A DNA stretch of 64,000 nt, from assembly GCA_018267515.1 (NCBI GenBank), contig JAFDYJ010000009.1, positions 1-64,000 on the forward strand, written 5' to 3'. Of the stretch, positions 1 through 7,998 are shown one piece after another. Made by a program: the position numbers and the translations under genes. The DNA is from Bacteroidota bacterium. GTDB taxonomy: Bacteria > Bacteroidota > Bacteroidia > Chitinophagales > Chitinophagaceae. The notes under the pieces were generated by a model. It did no database searches and had not been told where the DNA came from. It was given only the letters and a program-made list of their open reading frames with translations. Each line of letters begins with the position of its first letter. Positions within the stretch are counted from its first letter, which is position 1.

Positions 1-1019
1 CATTCACTGAACCTAAGCTCGGACGAAAGAAAAGAAATTCCCTGACCATTGCTTACAACAACAGTAAATATTCAAATGCATTTGATCCGTTTACCGGGAC
101 AATCAGTAAAGCGCTGTCTGATTCTAACTATTTAAAAGCAAACAGTTTTACGTTTTCATTGGGCAAACAGCTAAAATGGCCTGATGATTATTTCAGCCTT
201 GTTTATACACTCAACTTTACACAATACAAACTGAAGAATTACCCGATATTTCAGAATCTGAGTAACGGAGTGTCCAATAACTTTAATTTACGGATCGCTT
301 TGCAACGGTCATCTGCAGGACCGAGTCCTATTTATCCTACTAATGGATCTAATTTCCTGGCCAGTTTACAAGTGACTCCACCTTATTCTTTATTAAATCC
401 AAACCTGATTGATTCTCGGAATCCATATAAATTTCCTGAATACCATAAATGGCGTTTTAATGCCGAATGGTATGTTCCTATTGGTAAGCCATTGGGGGCA
501 GACAAGAGCCGGCAGTTTGTTTTGAAAGTGGCAGCAAAATATGGCTTCATGGGAAGGTATAACCGGAAACTCGATTTTTCACCATTTGAACGTTTTCAAC
601 TTGGAGATGCCGGGCTAACCAATAATTATGGTTTGCTGGGTTATGATATTATTTCGCAACGAGGATATCCTGTTTATCAAACTTCAGATCCCACAATAAA
701 TCCGGATCAGCAAAACGCCTCCCAATTCTTTACCATATTTAATAAATACACATTGGAGATGCGTTATCCCCTGGTTACAAATCCGGGTAGCACAATTTAC
801 GGACTGGCATTTTTTGAAGCCGCTAATGGCTGGTTTGATTTCAAAGATTACAATCCGTTCCGGCTCCGGAGAAGCGCAGGAATCGGAATGAGATTCTTTC
901 TGCCTATGTTTGGCTTGCTCGGATTTGATTATGGTATAGGGTTTGACCGTCTTACTCCCGGAACGAGGCTTAAAGATGCATCACGATTTACCTTTATGTT
1001 GGGATATGAGCCGGAATAA
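1..1019 (+). CDS. bamA: BamA, outer membrane protein assembly factor (C-terminal part)
   Basis: The reading frame is already open at base 3 and runs to the stop at 1017-1019, so about 338 C-terminal residues are visible and the POTRA region lies outside the window. The visible part is a 16-strand-type barrel end: alternating aromatic/polar stretches, a TEPxLG segment near the edge, FNAEWYVPIG in mid-barrel and a last strand FTFMLGYEPE typical of Bacteroidota Omp85 proteins. BamA folds and inserts beta-barrel proteins in the outer membrane. Two OmpH/Skp periplasmic chaperone genes follow on the same strand, the usual bamA neighbourhood. A TamA/Omp85 paralogue cannot be excluded without the N-terminus. 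Confidence 0.85.
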   Translation, partial: FTEPKLGRKKRNSLTIAYNNSKYSNAFDPFTGTISKALSDSNYLKANSFTFSLGKQLKWPDDYFSLVYTLNFTQYKLKNYPIFQNLSNGVSNNFNLRIALQRSSAGPSPIYPTNGSNFLASLQVTPPYSLLNPNLIDSRNPYKFPEYHKWRFNAEWYVPIGKPLGADKSRQFVLKVAAKYGFMGRYNRKLDFSPFERFQLGDAGLTNNYGLLGYDIISQRGYPVYQTSDPTINPDQQNASQFFTIFNKYTLEMRYPLVTNPGSTIYGLAFFEAANGWFDFKDYNPFRLRRSAGIGMRFFLPMFGLLGFDYGIGFDRLTPGTRLKDASRFTFMLGYEPE

Positions 1020-1110
1020 ACTATATGAAGATTCTAAAATAAATTGCGAATGCTTTTTTTACGGAAATAACAGGTTCAGAAAAAATTATTCATCTTTCAA
1101 AAAAATAGTT

Positions 1111-1626
1111 ATGAAAAAATTATTGCTGGCAACGGGTTGTTTACTTGTAACTGCTTTTTCGGTTTCTGCCCAGAAGTATGCGATCATAGACACCCGCTAT
1201 ATCCTGGATAAGGTTCCGGAATATGCACAGTCTCAGAAGCAACTGGATGGTATTGCAGCTGATTGGCAAAAAGAAATTGATACCAGACAGGCAGAGCTTG
1301 ATAAAATGTACAAGGATTATGATGCTGAGCAGGTAATGCTGAGTGATGAACTCCGGAAAAAAAGAGAGGATCAGCTTTTTCAAAAAGAAAAAGATCTCAG
1401 GGATCTTCAACGTAAACGTTTTGGATTTGAAGGCGATTTGTTTAAAAAACGGCAGGAATTAATTAAACCCATTCAAGACAAAGTTTATAATGCGGTTCAA
1501 AAGATTGCCACCCAGAGGGGTTATGATTTTGTGTTGGACAAAAGTGAGGGAATAACGGTTATATTTGCCGACCCTAAATTGGATAAGAGTGAGGATGTAT
1601 TGAGAGAACTAGGCGTTAAAAATTAA
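1111..1626 (+). CDS. OmpH/Skp family periplasmic chaperone
   Basis: 171 residues. ATG at 1111 is chosen because it begins a clear signal peptide (MKKLLLATGC..., cleavage after SVSA, residue 20); an earlier in-frame start would put about 56 hydrophilic residues in front of it. The mature protein opens with KYAIIDTRYILDKVPEY, the OmpH/Skp family start, followed by a charged coiled-coil stretch (about 45-125, many K/E/R/Q) and a short C-terminal beta part with YDFVLDKSEG. Skp-type proteins hold unfolded outer membrane proteins in the periplasm and hand them to BamA. It starts 92 bp after bamA. Confidence 0.85.
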   Translation: MKKLLLATGCLLVTAFSVSAQKYAIIDTRYILDKVPEYAQSQKQLDGIAADWQKEIDTRQAELDKMYKDYDAEQVMLSDELRKKREDQLFQKEKDLRDLQRKRFGFEGDLFKKRQELIKPIQDKVYNAVQKIATQRGYDFVLDKSEGITVIFADPKLDKSEDVLRELGVKN

Positions 1627-1736
1627 AACTTGTTAAATTTAATAACTAAGCAACAAATCCTCTTCTGAGACAATCTTAAATAGAATTATAGAAATCTTTT
1701 AATTCTTTAAATCAGTTAAACAAAAGAAAAACACTC

Positions 1737-2300
1737 ATGAAAAAGATGAAATTATTAATGATTATATCAGGCTTATTGATAGCCGGCTCTCTTTGTGCCC
1801 AGAATAAAATCGGTTATATCAGCCTTGATAATATGGTAGGCATCATGCCGGAAACAGCAAAAGCGGACACCTTAATTCAGCATTTCCAGGTAGATTCATT
1901 ACAACCAAGGTATACTTATACGCTGTCAGAATACATGCGTAAAGACAGTATTGTGAATGGAAAAGATTCTCTCAAAACTCCGGCTGCTGTTCGTGAACAG
2001 ATTCGCCGTGAAATGCAAAACAGCGCTTATGAATTGCAAAACTGGCAGGCTATTGCTCAGCAGGCCATGGAGAATAAACAAAGCGAATTATTAGCCCCGA
2101 TCTATAAAAAGGTTATTGATGCTATAAAAGAAGTGTCTAAAGAAAAAGGATATACGCATGTCTTTAATAAGGAAGTTTTCCTGGTAGCTCCTGATGCAGA
2201 TGACATATTACCTTTAGTAGCTCAAAAACTCAAGGTAACACTACCACCGCAGGTTCATCAGGGTTTGAGTAACCCGGTAGTTAAGCCCAACGAAAATTAG
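1737..2300 (+). CDS. OmpH/Skp-like periplasmic protein
   Basis: 187 residues with a signal peptide (cleavage near SLCA, residue 21) and a mature start NKIGYISLDNMVGIMPE that matches the OmpH family. The central helical part is interrupted by polar, Asp/Ser-rich sequence, so it is more divergent than the chaperone just upstream. The C-terminus is Pro/Asn-rich. A hairpin terminator follows at 2328. Probably it shares outer-membrane protein chaperone duties with its neighbour; specialisation for certain clients is an inference only. Confidence 0.75.
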   Translation: MKKMKLLMIISGLLIAGSLCAQNKIGYISLDNMVGIMPETAKADTLIQHFQVDSLQPRYTYTLSEYMRKDSIVNGKDSLKTPAAVREQIRREMQNSAYELQNWQAIAQQAMENKQSELLAPIYKKVIDAIKEVSKEKGYTHVFNKEVFLVAPDADDILPLVAQKLKVTLPPQVHQGLSNPVVKPNEN

Positions 2301-2327
2301 AAACTAATTGATTTTAAAAATTATGAT

Positions 2328-2365
2328 TGCCTCCGGCCAAAAGCATTGGAGGCATTCTTATTTTT
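2328..2365 (+). terminator. Rho-independent terminator after the bamA-ompH-ompH run
   Basis: A 7-bp stem TGCCTCC/GGAGGCA (2328-2334 with 2348-2354), a 13-nt loop and a T-rich tail (TTCTTATTTTT). It ends five bases before the murI ATG, so the tail also contains the murI -7 box. Confidence 0.6.
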
Positions 2366-2366
2366 G
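2359..2366 (+). promoter_or_regulatory. Candidate Bacteroidota -7 box for murI
   Basis: TATTTTTG fits the Bacteroidota sigma-A -7 consensus TAnnTTTG. The murI ATG begins four bases downstream, so a transcript from here would be leaderless or nearly so. No clear -33 TTTG is seen at the expected distance. Confidence 0.35.
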
Positions 2367-2369
2367 CAT

Positions 2370-3194
2370 ATGCAAACTCAGGGTCCTATCGGTGTTTTCG
2401 ATTCAGGTTATGGTGGATTGACAGTATTAAAAGAGATTGTCAAAACGCTCCCTCAATACGATTATATTTACCTGGGAGACAATGCCAGGGCTCCCTATGG
2501 AAACCGTTCTTATGAAACGGTATACCGCTATACACTTGAATGCATACGATGGTTTTTTAGTCAAAACTGTTCATTGGTTATTTTAGCCTGTAATACAGCA
2601 TCGGCAAAAGCATTAAGGACAATCCAGCAAAAAGATCTTCCCGTAATGGCCCCGGATAAAAGAGTGTTGGGAGTGATACGACCTACTACAGAAATGATCG
2701 GGAAATATTCTGAAACTAAAAGTGTAGGAATACTGGCAACTAACGGAACCGTTTCTTCCAATTCGTATCCTATTGAGATTGAAAAATTTTTTCCCGAATT
2801 AAAAGTTTACCAGGAAGCATGCCCTATGTGGGTTCCGTTAGTGGAGAATAACGAATACCAAAGCCATGGTGCTGATTTTTTTATCAAAAAAAACATTAAG
2901 AATATTTTCGAAAAAGGGGAAAATATTGACGTAATACTTCTGGCCTGTACCCATTATCCTTTATTAAAAGAAAAGATTGAAGAGCATTTACCGGTTGGGG
3001 TTACTTTATTATCGCAGGGAGAAATAGTGGCGGATAGCCTGAAGGATTACCTGCAGCGGCATACCGAAATTGAAAATCAATGCAGTAAAAATAAAAGACG
3101 ATTATTTTATACCACTGATTCTGCTGAGGATTTCAATAATCATGCAGCCAAATTTTTTGGAGAAAAAATTTCAGCTAACCACATTGATTTATAG
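2370..3194 (+). CDS. murI: Glutamate racemase
   Basis: 274 residues. ATG 2370 is preferred over an in-frame TTG at 2346, which lies inside the terminator stem. The enzyme interconverts L- and D-glutamate, supplying D-Glu for peptidoglycan. Family motifs are intact: VFDSGYGGLTVLKEI near the N-terminus, LGDNARAPYG, the first catalytic Cys in LACNTASA, and the second in LLACTHYPLLK. A C-terminal segment DSAEDFNNHAAKFFG matches the family end. It stands alone between the bamA/ompH run and rpmH. Confidence 0.93.
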   Translation: MQTQGPIGVFDSGYGGLTVLKEIVKTLPQYDYIYLGDNARAPYGNRSYETVYRYTLECIRWFFSQNCSLVILACNTASAKALRTIQQKDLPVMAPDKRVLGVIRPTTEMIGKYSETKSVGILATNGTVSSNSYPIEIEKFFPELKVYQEACPMWVPLVENNEYQSHGADFFIKKNIKNIFEKGENIDVILLACTHYPLLKEKIEEHLPVGVTLLSQGEIVADSLKDYLQRHTEIENQCSKNKRRLFYTTDSAEDFNNHAAKFFGEKISANHIDL

Positions 3195-3274
3195 GAAGTT
3201 GGCATCTTTCGGAAATCTCTAAACGATATTTTAAAAAACAATCCCGGAAACGCTTCATTCTAAGCAGCATCTCT

Positions 3275-3282
3275 TACCTTTG
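3275..3282 (+). promoter_or_regulatory. Candidate -7 box for rpmH
   Basis: TACCTTTG fits TAnnTTTG. It leaves a leader of about 95 nt before rpmH, containing a small CAGGT/ACCTG hairpin (about 3301-3316) that might have a role in autoregulation; the latter is speculative. Confidence 0.35.
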
Positions 3283-3379
3283 CCATCCTTTCACAAACAC
3301 CAGGTGTGGTGACCTGTTGTAAAAATTGAAACCTGGTCCGTTCTCCCGGGCTCATTTCAAAAAGTGAAAAAATAATAAT

Positions 3380-3535
3380 ATGAAACGTACATTTCAACCT
3401 CATCGCCGCCGCCGTAAAACCGTTCACGGTTTTCGTAAGCGTATGCAAACGGCTAACGGACGCAAAGTGCTGGCCAGCCGTCGCAAAAAAGGTCGTAAAA
3501 AACTGACGATCTCCGATGAAAGAAAATTGAAATAA
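3380..3535 (+). CDS. rpmH: 50S ribosomal protein L34 (bL34)
   Basis: 51 residues, too short for a 60-residue cut-off but unmistakable: it begins [13 protein letters not shown], contains HGFRKRM and [18 protein letters not shown], and is extremely rich in Arg/Lys. It is a structural protein of the large ribosomal subunit. The position directly before rnpA and yidD is the classic bacterial order. The start region is A-rich (GTGAAAAAATAATAATATG) with no Shine-Dalgarno motif, as expected in Bacteroidota. A hairpin follows at 3577. Confidence 0.96.
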   Translation: MKRTFQPHRRRRKTVHGFRKRMQTANGRKVLASRRKKGRKKLTISDERKLK

Positions 3536-3576
3536 TTCTCCCTTTGAAAAGAAGGGATGGGTTAGTTAATTAAATG

Positions 3577-3600
3577 GTCCTGCTTAAGGCAGGACTATTT
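3577..3600 (+). terminator. Terminator-like hairpin between rpmH and rnpA
   Basis: A 7-bp perfect stem GTCCTGC/GCAGGAC (3577-3583 with 3589-3595), 5-nt loop, followed by TATTTTAATTTT. It probably attenuates transcription between rpmH and rnpA, lowering rnpA relative to rpmH. Confidence 0.55.
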
Positions 3601-3608
3601 TAATTTTG
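3601..3608 (+). promoter_or_regulatory. Candidate -7 box for rnpA
   Basis: TAATTTTG fits TAnnTTTG and lies 4 bases before the rnpA ATG (3613), directly after the hairpin. The spacing mirrors that at murI and suggests a leaderless or very short-leader transcript. Confidence 0.35.
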
Positions 3609-3612
3609 CAGG

Positions 3613-4026
3613 ATGCCCCGACAATTCACTTTAGGAAAAAGCGAACGATTAAAAAGCCGTAAGCAGATTCAGCAATTGTTTGCCGAAGGAAAAAAAATTA
3701 CGGCCTCACCATTTTATATTTATTTTTTGTTCGGGCCGGTGTCTGAAATGAGTATAAGTGCTGTTCAGTTTGGTGTGGCCGTTTCTGCAAAGAATTTCAA
3801 AAAAGCGGTGGATAGAAACCGGATTAAGAGATTAACGAGAGAAGCCTATCGTTTGCAAAAAATCCCGTTGCAAGACCTGTTGAAAAAGAAAAATATGCAG
3901 TTAAATATCTTTTTTATTTATACGGGAAAAGGGATTCCTGTTTTTGCAGATGTTAAAGAAAAAGTAGCTGTAGCTTTAAAAAAACTGGAGAAGATTGCTG
4001 ATGAAAATTTTTCTTCGCATACTTAG
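3613..4026 (+). CDS. rnpA: Ribonuclease P protein component
   Basis: 137 residues. Protein subunit of RNase P, which with the rnpB RNA removes 5' leaders from tRNA precursors. The family signature is present: the basic helix with the RNR core ([17 protein letters not shown]), a preceding [13 protein letters not shown] segment, and the N-terminal [17 protein letters not shown]. Length is normal. Its 3' end overlaps yidD by 26 bp, the usual coupling. Confidence 0.93.
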   Translation: MPRQFTLGKSERLKSRKQIQQLFAEGKKITASPFYIYFLFGPVSEMSISAVQFGVAVSAKNFKKAVDRNRIKRLTREAYRLQKIPLQDLLKKKNMQLNIFFIYTGKGIPVFADVKEKVAVALKKLEKIADENFSSHT

Positions 4027-4231
4027 CCTTCCTTTTATCGCATTGATCAAATTATATCAATGGATAATTTCGCCCTGGCTGGGACCTAAATGCCGTTTCA
4101 CTCCCACCTGTTCTCATTATGCAGCAGAAGCATTGAAGAAGCATGGTGTATTCAAAGGGCTGTGGCTTGCGATAAAAAGAATTTCACGATGCCATCCCTG
4201 GGGGGGAAGTGGGTATGATCCCGTTCCGTGA
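4001..4231 (+). CDS. yidD: Membrane protein insertion efficiency factor YidD
   Basis: 76 residues from ATG 4001, overlapping the end of rnpA; an in-frame TTG two codons earlier is less likely. The family signature is complete: [21 protein letters not shown], then [10 protein letters not shown], three conserved Cys and the C-terminal [13 protein letters not shown]. YidD is a small inner-face membrane-associated protein helping YidC-dependent insertion. A partner yidC is not in this window. Confidence 0.93.
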   Translation: MKIFLRILSLPFIALIKLYQWIISPWLGPKCRFTPTCSHYAAEALKKHGVFKGLWLAIKRISRCHPWGGSGYDPVP

Positions 4232-4251
4232 AAATGGTAGCTTAAGCAGCG

Positions 4252-4830
4252 TTATCGTTTTTTATACTGACTCCGGATACGGCTTAATGATTCGGGGGTA
4301 ATGCCCAGGTAAGAAGCGATATGTTTTAAAGGTAACCGGCGTTCCATTGCAGGATATCGCTCTATGAATTTACAGTACCGTTCATCGGCAGTGAGGCTCA
4401 TGGATTCTATAATGCGGCTTTGATTAGCTATATATGCATTTTGAATTAACAACCTGAAGAACCGCTCAAACTTAGGCACTTTCTGGTAGAGCATTTCCAA
4501 AGCCGGGTTATCAATGCATAACAGTTCAGTAGTTTCAACAGCCCCGATATTTAATTTTGCCGGTGTTTGTGTAAGAAAGCTGTATAAATCACCGGCCCAC
4601 CAGTCTTCAATAGCAAACTGAATGATATGTTCCTGGGCCTTATCATCAATCATATAGGTACGCAGACATCCTTTGTTAATAAAATACTGGTACCGGGCAA
4701 TCTGACCTTCCTGTTGCAGCACCTGTTTTTTACGAAGCTTTTTAACTTTAAGAAGTGAAATAAAAAAACTTTCATCAGCTTCTGTCAATTTAATGAAGCG
4801 GGAAATGTTTTTTAAGATCAGCTCGTACAT
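4252..4830 (-). CDS. Crp/Fnr family transcriptional regulator
   Basis: 192 residues. An N-terminal cyclic-nucleotide-binding-type beta barrel (about 20-115, with GQIARYQYFINKGCLRTY and DWWAGDLYSFL) is followed by a dimerisation helix and a winged HTH at the C-terminus (LKHIASYLGITPESLSRIR). It lacks the Cys cluster of Fnr and the full cAMP-binding signature of Crp, so its ligand is unknown. It lies directly downstream of sodA on the same strand; an oxidative-stress link is only suggested by that proximity. Confidence 0.85.
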   Translation of the reverse strand: MYELILKNISRFIKLTEADESFFISLLKVKKLRKKQVLQQEGQIARYQYFINKGCLRTYMIDDKAQEHIIQFAIEDWWAGDLYSFLTQTPAKLNIGAVETTELLCIDNPALEMLYQKVPKFERFFRLLIQNAYIANQSRIIESMSLTADERYCKFIERYPAMERRLPLKHIASYLGITPESLSRIRSQYKKR

Positions 4831-4851
4831 GAATGAAGAGGGTTATAAAAA

Positions 4852-4884
4852 TTTGTCACCCTGAACTTGCCGAAGGGTGACAAA
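4852..4884 (-). terminator. Inverted repeat / terminator between sodA and the Crp-type regulator
   Basis: A perfect 11-bp stem TTTGTCACCCT/AGGGTGACAAA around an 11-nt loop. It can terminate sodA. The GTCACCCTGA...GAAGGGTGAC pattern resembles a dispersed intergenic palindrome seen in many environmental genomes (from memory), so it could also be a mobile REP-like unit. Confidence 0.5.
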
Positions 4885-4900
4885 CCATTACGAAAAAGAA

Positions 4901-5506
4901 TTATTTAGCTGCTGCAAAACGTTCTTCCACTTTTTTCCAATTTACCACATTCCAGAAAGCACCAAGATATTCTGCCCTGCGATTTTGGTATTTCAGGTAG
5001 TAAGCATGTTCCCATACATCCACCCCGAGTAAGGGAGTTCCTTTCGTTTCTGCTACATCCATCAATGGATTATCCTGGTTGGGAGTGGAGGTAACTTCTA
5101 ATTTTCCATCTTTTACAATCAGCCAGGCCCATCCGCTTCCGAACCGTGTAGCTCCGGCAGCATTGAATTTCTCTTTGAATGAATCAAAAGAACCAAATAC
5201 AGTATTGATGGCATCAGCCAATTTTCCAGAAGGGGATCCACCTGCATTTTTTGCAAGGCTTTCCCAGAAGAAACTATGATTCCAGTGTCCGCCTCCGTTA
5301 TTACGTACTCCTGCAGAAATTTTCCCTGCATTTGCCACTAAATCTGCCAATGATTTTCCTTCATTAGGAGTGCCGGCGATTGCTTTATTCAGATTGTCCA
5401 CATAAGCCTGGTGATGTTTTCCATGGTGTATCTGCATGGTCAGCGTATCTATATAAGGCTCCAGAGCATCATGAGCATAAGGAAGCGATGGTAATGTAAA
5501 TGACAT
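4901..5506 (-). CDS. sodA: Superoxide dismutase, Mn/Fe family
   Basis: 201 residues, no signal peptide (cytoplasmic). It dismutes superoxide to O2 and H2O2. Metal ligands are visible: His27 in MQIHHGKHH, His in [11 protein letters not shown], and Asp/His in [15 protein letters not shown]. The Gly-Gly before HWNH and the Gln in TPNQDNPL are the Mn-type outer-sphere pattern, so Mn or cambialistic use is more likely than strict Fe. It is transcribed on its own or with the Crp/Fnr regulator behind it; a -7 box lies upstream at 5551-5558. Confidence 0.95.
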   Translation of the reverse strand: MSFTLPSLPYAHDALEPYIDTLTMQIHHGKHHQAYVDNLNKAIAGTPNEGKSLADLVANAGKISAGVRNNGGGHWNHSFFWESLAKNAGGSPSGKLADAINTVFGSFDSFKEKFNAAGATRFGSGWAWLIVKDGKLEVTSTPNQDNPLMDVAETKGTPLLGVDVWEHAYYLKYQNRRAEYLGAFWNVVNWKKVEERFAAAK

Positions 5507-5550
5507 AAAAATAATTTTTTAGATGATTAATATATTTTCTGAAAGGATAA

Positions 5551-5558
5551 CAAAATTA
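5551..5558 (-). promoter_or_regulatory. Candidate -7 box for sodA
   Basis: On the minus strand TAATTTTG fits TAnnTTTG, about 45 bases upstream of the sodA ATG. The -33 element is not clear. Confidence 0.35.
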
Positions 5559-5628
5559 AGAAGATGAAGTTTACTAAAACTTCATAAAAGGGATTAGTTC
5601 CTTATTTCGAAAAAATACGCTTTGTCTT

Positions 5629-6492
5629 TTATTGCAGAGAAGGATCATTAAAGGTATCACCTTGTCTCATATCACCGGTTTTAAATCCTTTTTTAAACCA
5701 AAACATTCGCTGGGCGGATGTACCATGTGTAAATGATTCGGGAACTACATATCCCTGCGCTTCTTTTTGCAAGCGGTCATCACCGATAGCATTGGCGGCG
5801 TTCAATGCTTCATCTATATCCCCGGGATCCAGAACATTTTTCATTTCCTGTGCATGATTGGCCCATACTCCGGCATAAAAGTCAGCCTGCAATTCCAACA
5901 TCACAGAATATTTATTGTACTCTTCTTTGCTGACCTGCTGCCGTATCCGTTCCATCTTATCTGCAGTACCCAATAATTTTTGAATGTGGTGACCCACTTC
6001 ATGCGCCACTACATAGGCCATGGCAAAATCACCGGGTGACTGAAACCGGTCTTTTAATTCCTGGTAAAATGAAAGATCAATGTATAATTGCTGATCGCCG
6101 GGACAATAAAAAGGGCCGGAGGCTGCGCTGGCATAACCACAGGCAGACTCTACCTGACCACGAAATAAAACCAATGTCGGGTGTACATATTGTTTTCCCT
6201 GTTTTGCAAAGAGGTTATCCCAGACGTCTTCTGTGTAGCGCAATACAACTTTTACAAAATGTGCTCTTTCGTCATCAGCAGCTTTTTCTTCGGCAGTCAT
6301 TTCTGTTGTGGTGCCGGGTAATGACAGCTGCTGATTAAAAGGATCATTGCCTTCACTATTGCCGCCCATCAATAATTTAAGGATGAGAAAAATAATACCA
6401 ATTGCTCCGCCACCAATGGCAAGACCTTTCCCGGTAGACATACCTCTGCGATCGTCTACATTAGTGCTTTCCTGTTCACCATCAATACGCAT
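5629..6492 (-). CDS. Neutral zinc metallopeptidase (YpfJ family, membrane anchored)
   Basis: 287 residues. The N-terminus RxDGEQESTNVDDRRG is typical of this family, followed by one transmembrane segment (about 24-43) and a periplasmic domain with the zinc motif HEVGHH at 164-169 and a downstream ELQADFYAGVWAN segment carrying the third ligand region. Members are annotated as neutral zinc metallopeptidases with no firmly established substrate. It lies between sodA and tadA, same strand as both; 26 bp separate it from tadA, so co-transcription is plausible. Confidence 0.88.
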   Translation of the reverse strand: MRIDGEQESTNVDDRRGMSTGKGLAIGGGAIGIIFLILKLLMGGNSEGNDPFNQQLSLPGTTTEMTAEEKAADDERAHFVKVVLRYTEDVWDNLFAKQGKQYVHPTLVLFRGQVESACGYASAASGPFYCPGDQQLYIDLSFYQELKDRFQSPGDFAMAYVVAHEVGHHIQKLLGTADKMERIRQQVSKEEYNKYSVMLELQADFYAGVWANHAQEMKNVLDPGDIDEALNAANAIGDDRLQKEAQGYVVPESFTHGTSAQRMFWFKKGFKTGDMRQGDTFNDPSLQ

Positions 6493-6518
6493 ATTTTATA
6501 TTTTGAGTTTAAAATAAT

Positions 6519-6956
6519 TTATCTTTTGTTTCTAAAAAAATTTTTAACCAAAGCGCTGCAATCATCTTTTAAGACACCCCGGATCAATTCCGTTTTGGGA
6601 TGAAAGGGCCAGTTTGCCCCTGCCGTTTTTTTATACCCGTTTTTTTCATCATCGGCACCATACACTACTTTTTTCACCTGGCTCCAAAAAATGGCACCGG
6701 CACACATTAAGCAGGGCTCCACTGTGATATATAAGATTGATTCGGGGATATATTTTGCCCCCAGCATGTTAAAGGCCGATGTGAGGGCAATCATTTCAGC
6801 ATGTGCTGTGGGGTCATTCAGCTTTTCGACCATATTATGACCTCTTGCTATCACTTTTTCATTCATGACCACTACTGCTCCAATAGGAACTTCACCATCC
6901 TCCAGGGCTTTTTTGGCCTCTTTAATGGCCTGCATCATAAAGTATTCGTCGGTCAT
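6519..6956 (-). CDS. tadA: tRNA-specific adenosine deaminase
   Basis: 145 residues. Converts adenosine-34 of tRNA-Arg(ACG) to inosine. The CDA-fold zinc site is intact: HAE at 52-54 (zinc His and catalytic Glu) and PCLMC at 81-85 (two zinc Cys). N-terminal DEYFMMQAIKEAKKA and GEVPIGAVVV are characteristic of TadA rather than guanine or cytosine deaminases. The C-terminal FFRNKR tail is normal. Confidence 0.93.
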   Translation of the reverse strand: MTDEYFMMQAIKEAKKALEDGEVPIGAVVVMNEKVIARGHNMVEKLNDPTAHAEMIALTSAFNMLGAKYIPESILYITVEPCLMCAGAIFWSQVKKVVYGADDEKNGYKKTAGANWPFHPKTELIRGVLKDDCSALVKNFFRNKR

Positions 6957-7110
6957 GCTATGCCGAAGTTAATTTTTTTATGGGTAAATCAGCTATTAAA
7001 TACAACCTTTAATGAGAGAATATGTCCTATATTTACCGCCCCGAAATTTTGCCTGGCATTATGCGGGGTAGCGGGGTCTTTAAACTAATTTTTAAATCAA
7101 TTGTGTATTT

Positions 7111-7725
7111 ATGAAAAAAGTTCTCTTGTGTTTTATTTTCTCAGGCGGGTTGATTTTTTTTGGCAGCAACCTGAATGCCCAGCAACTGAAAGTGGGGGTT
7201 TTCGATCTTGATCTGATGGTTCAGGCTATGCCGGGCTACCGGGCGGTGGACAGCCTGGTTCAGATTTATGAGCAGGACTCTCTTGCAGAAGAGTACAAAT
7301 ATTATATGAGTGAATATCAACGACTGGACAGTACATTTAAATCAGACTCAGTTTCGGTAGCCGAAGGGAAAAAATCAAAAGTGCAACTGGATATGGTATC
7401 TGCAGATCGCCAAAAAATGGCATTGAACCTGGTGTATTGGCAACAAATCTCCCAGAACAAATCCAACAATAAAAGAGGACAATTATCACAGCCTTTATAT
7501 ACGCAGGTTGCGGATGCTTATAAAAAGATATTAGCAAAGAAAAAATATAGTCTGATCCTGAAGCCGAATGCCTACGAGATGGGATTTCCCATTGATAATA
7601 TATTTATTTCTGTTGCCAAAGAACTCAAGCTGACTCAATTGCCGCAGGACTTGTTGTACGTTGGCGACGATCCAGATGCGGTGAAGCAACCTGCAACAAA
7701 GCAGCCTGCCAAGACAAAAAATTAA
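7111..7725 (+). CDS. OmpH/Skp-like periplasmic protein (third copy)
   Basis: 204 residues with a signal peptide ending near LNA (residue 23). The mature start LKVGVFDLDLMVQAMPGY is the OmpH family opening; then come charged helices (about 55-150) and a KKYSLILKPNAYEM segment corresponding to the family C-terminal strand. It ends in a Lys/Pro/Gln-rich tail with repeated KQPA units. It resembles the copy at 1737 (both have a DSL...YKYYMSEY / YTYTLSEYM-like helix start) more than the one at 1111. It is divergently placed from tadA and has its own terminator. Confidence 0.75.
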   Translation: MKKVLLCFIFSGGLIFFGSNLNAQQLKVGVFDLDLMVQAMPGYRAVDSLVQIYEQDSLAEEYKYYMSEYQRLDSTFKSDSVSVAEGKKSKVQLDMVSADRQKMALNLVYWQQISQNKSNNKRGQLSQPLYTQVADAYKKILAKKKYSLILKPNAYEMGFPIDNIFISVAKELKLTQLPQDLLYVGDDPDAVKQPATKQPAKTKN

Positions 7726-7748
7726 TTATCTAAGTGATATTATAATAG

Positions 7749-7779
7749 AAAAGGATGCCTGAAAATGGTATCCTTTTTT
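7749..7779 (+). terminator. Rho-independent terminator after the third OmpH-like gene
   Basis: Stem AAAAGGATGCC/GGTATCCTTTT (7749-7759 with 7767-7777, one G-T wobble), 7-nt loop, run of six T. Confidence 0.75.
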
Positions 7780-7878
7780 GTTTCAATTCGCTAAAAATTA
7801 AATAATACAATCGCCGGTATTTAAAATGAAATTATTCATTAAAGATTGCCCGATAATAATCGGGTAAGAACATAGAGC

Positions 7879-7901
7879 CTGTGAAGTCAGAGACTTCACA
7901 G
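7879..7901. repeat. Perfect inverted repeat
   Basis: A 10-bp perfect stem CTGTGAAGTC/GACTTCACAG with a 3-nt loop in the gap between the OmpH-like gene and the convergent WG-repeat gene. No T tract adjoins it, so it is not an obvious terminator. Confidence 0.6.
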
Positions 7902-7998
7902 AGCAGAAAGCATGTGGTCTGCTTTCATTATAAATATTTACAGAATGTTTGAGTAAGATCTGAGCTTGAATTTCAACTATAACATTCAATATGCAGAA

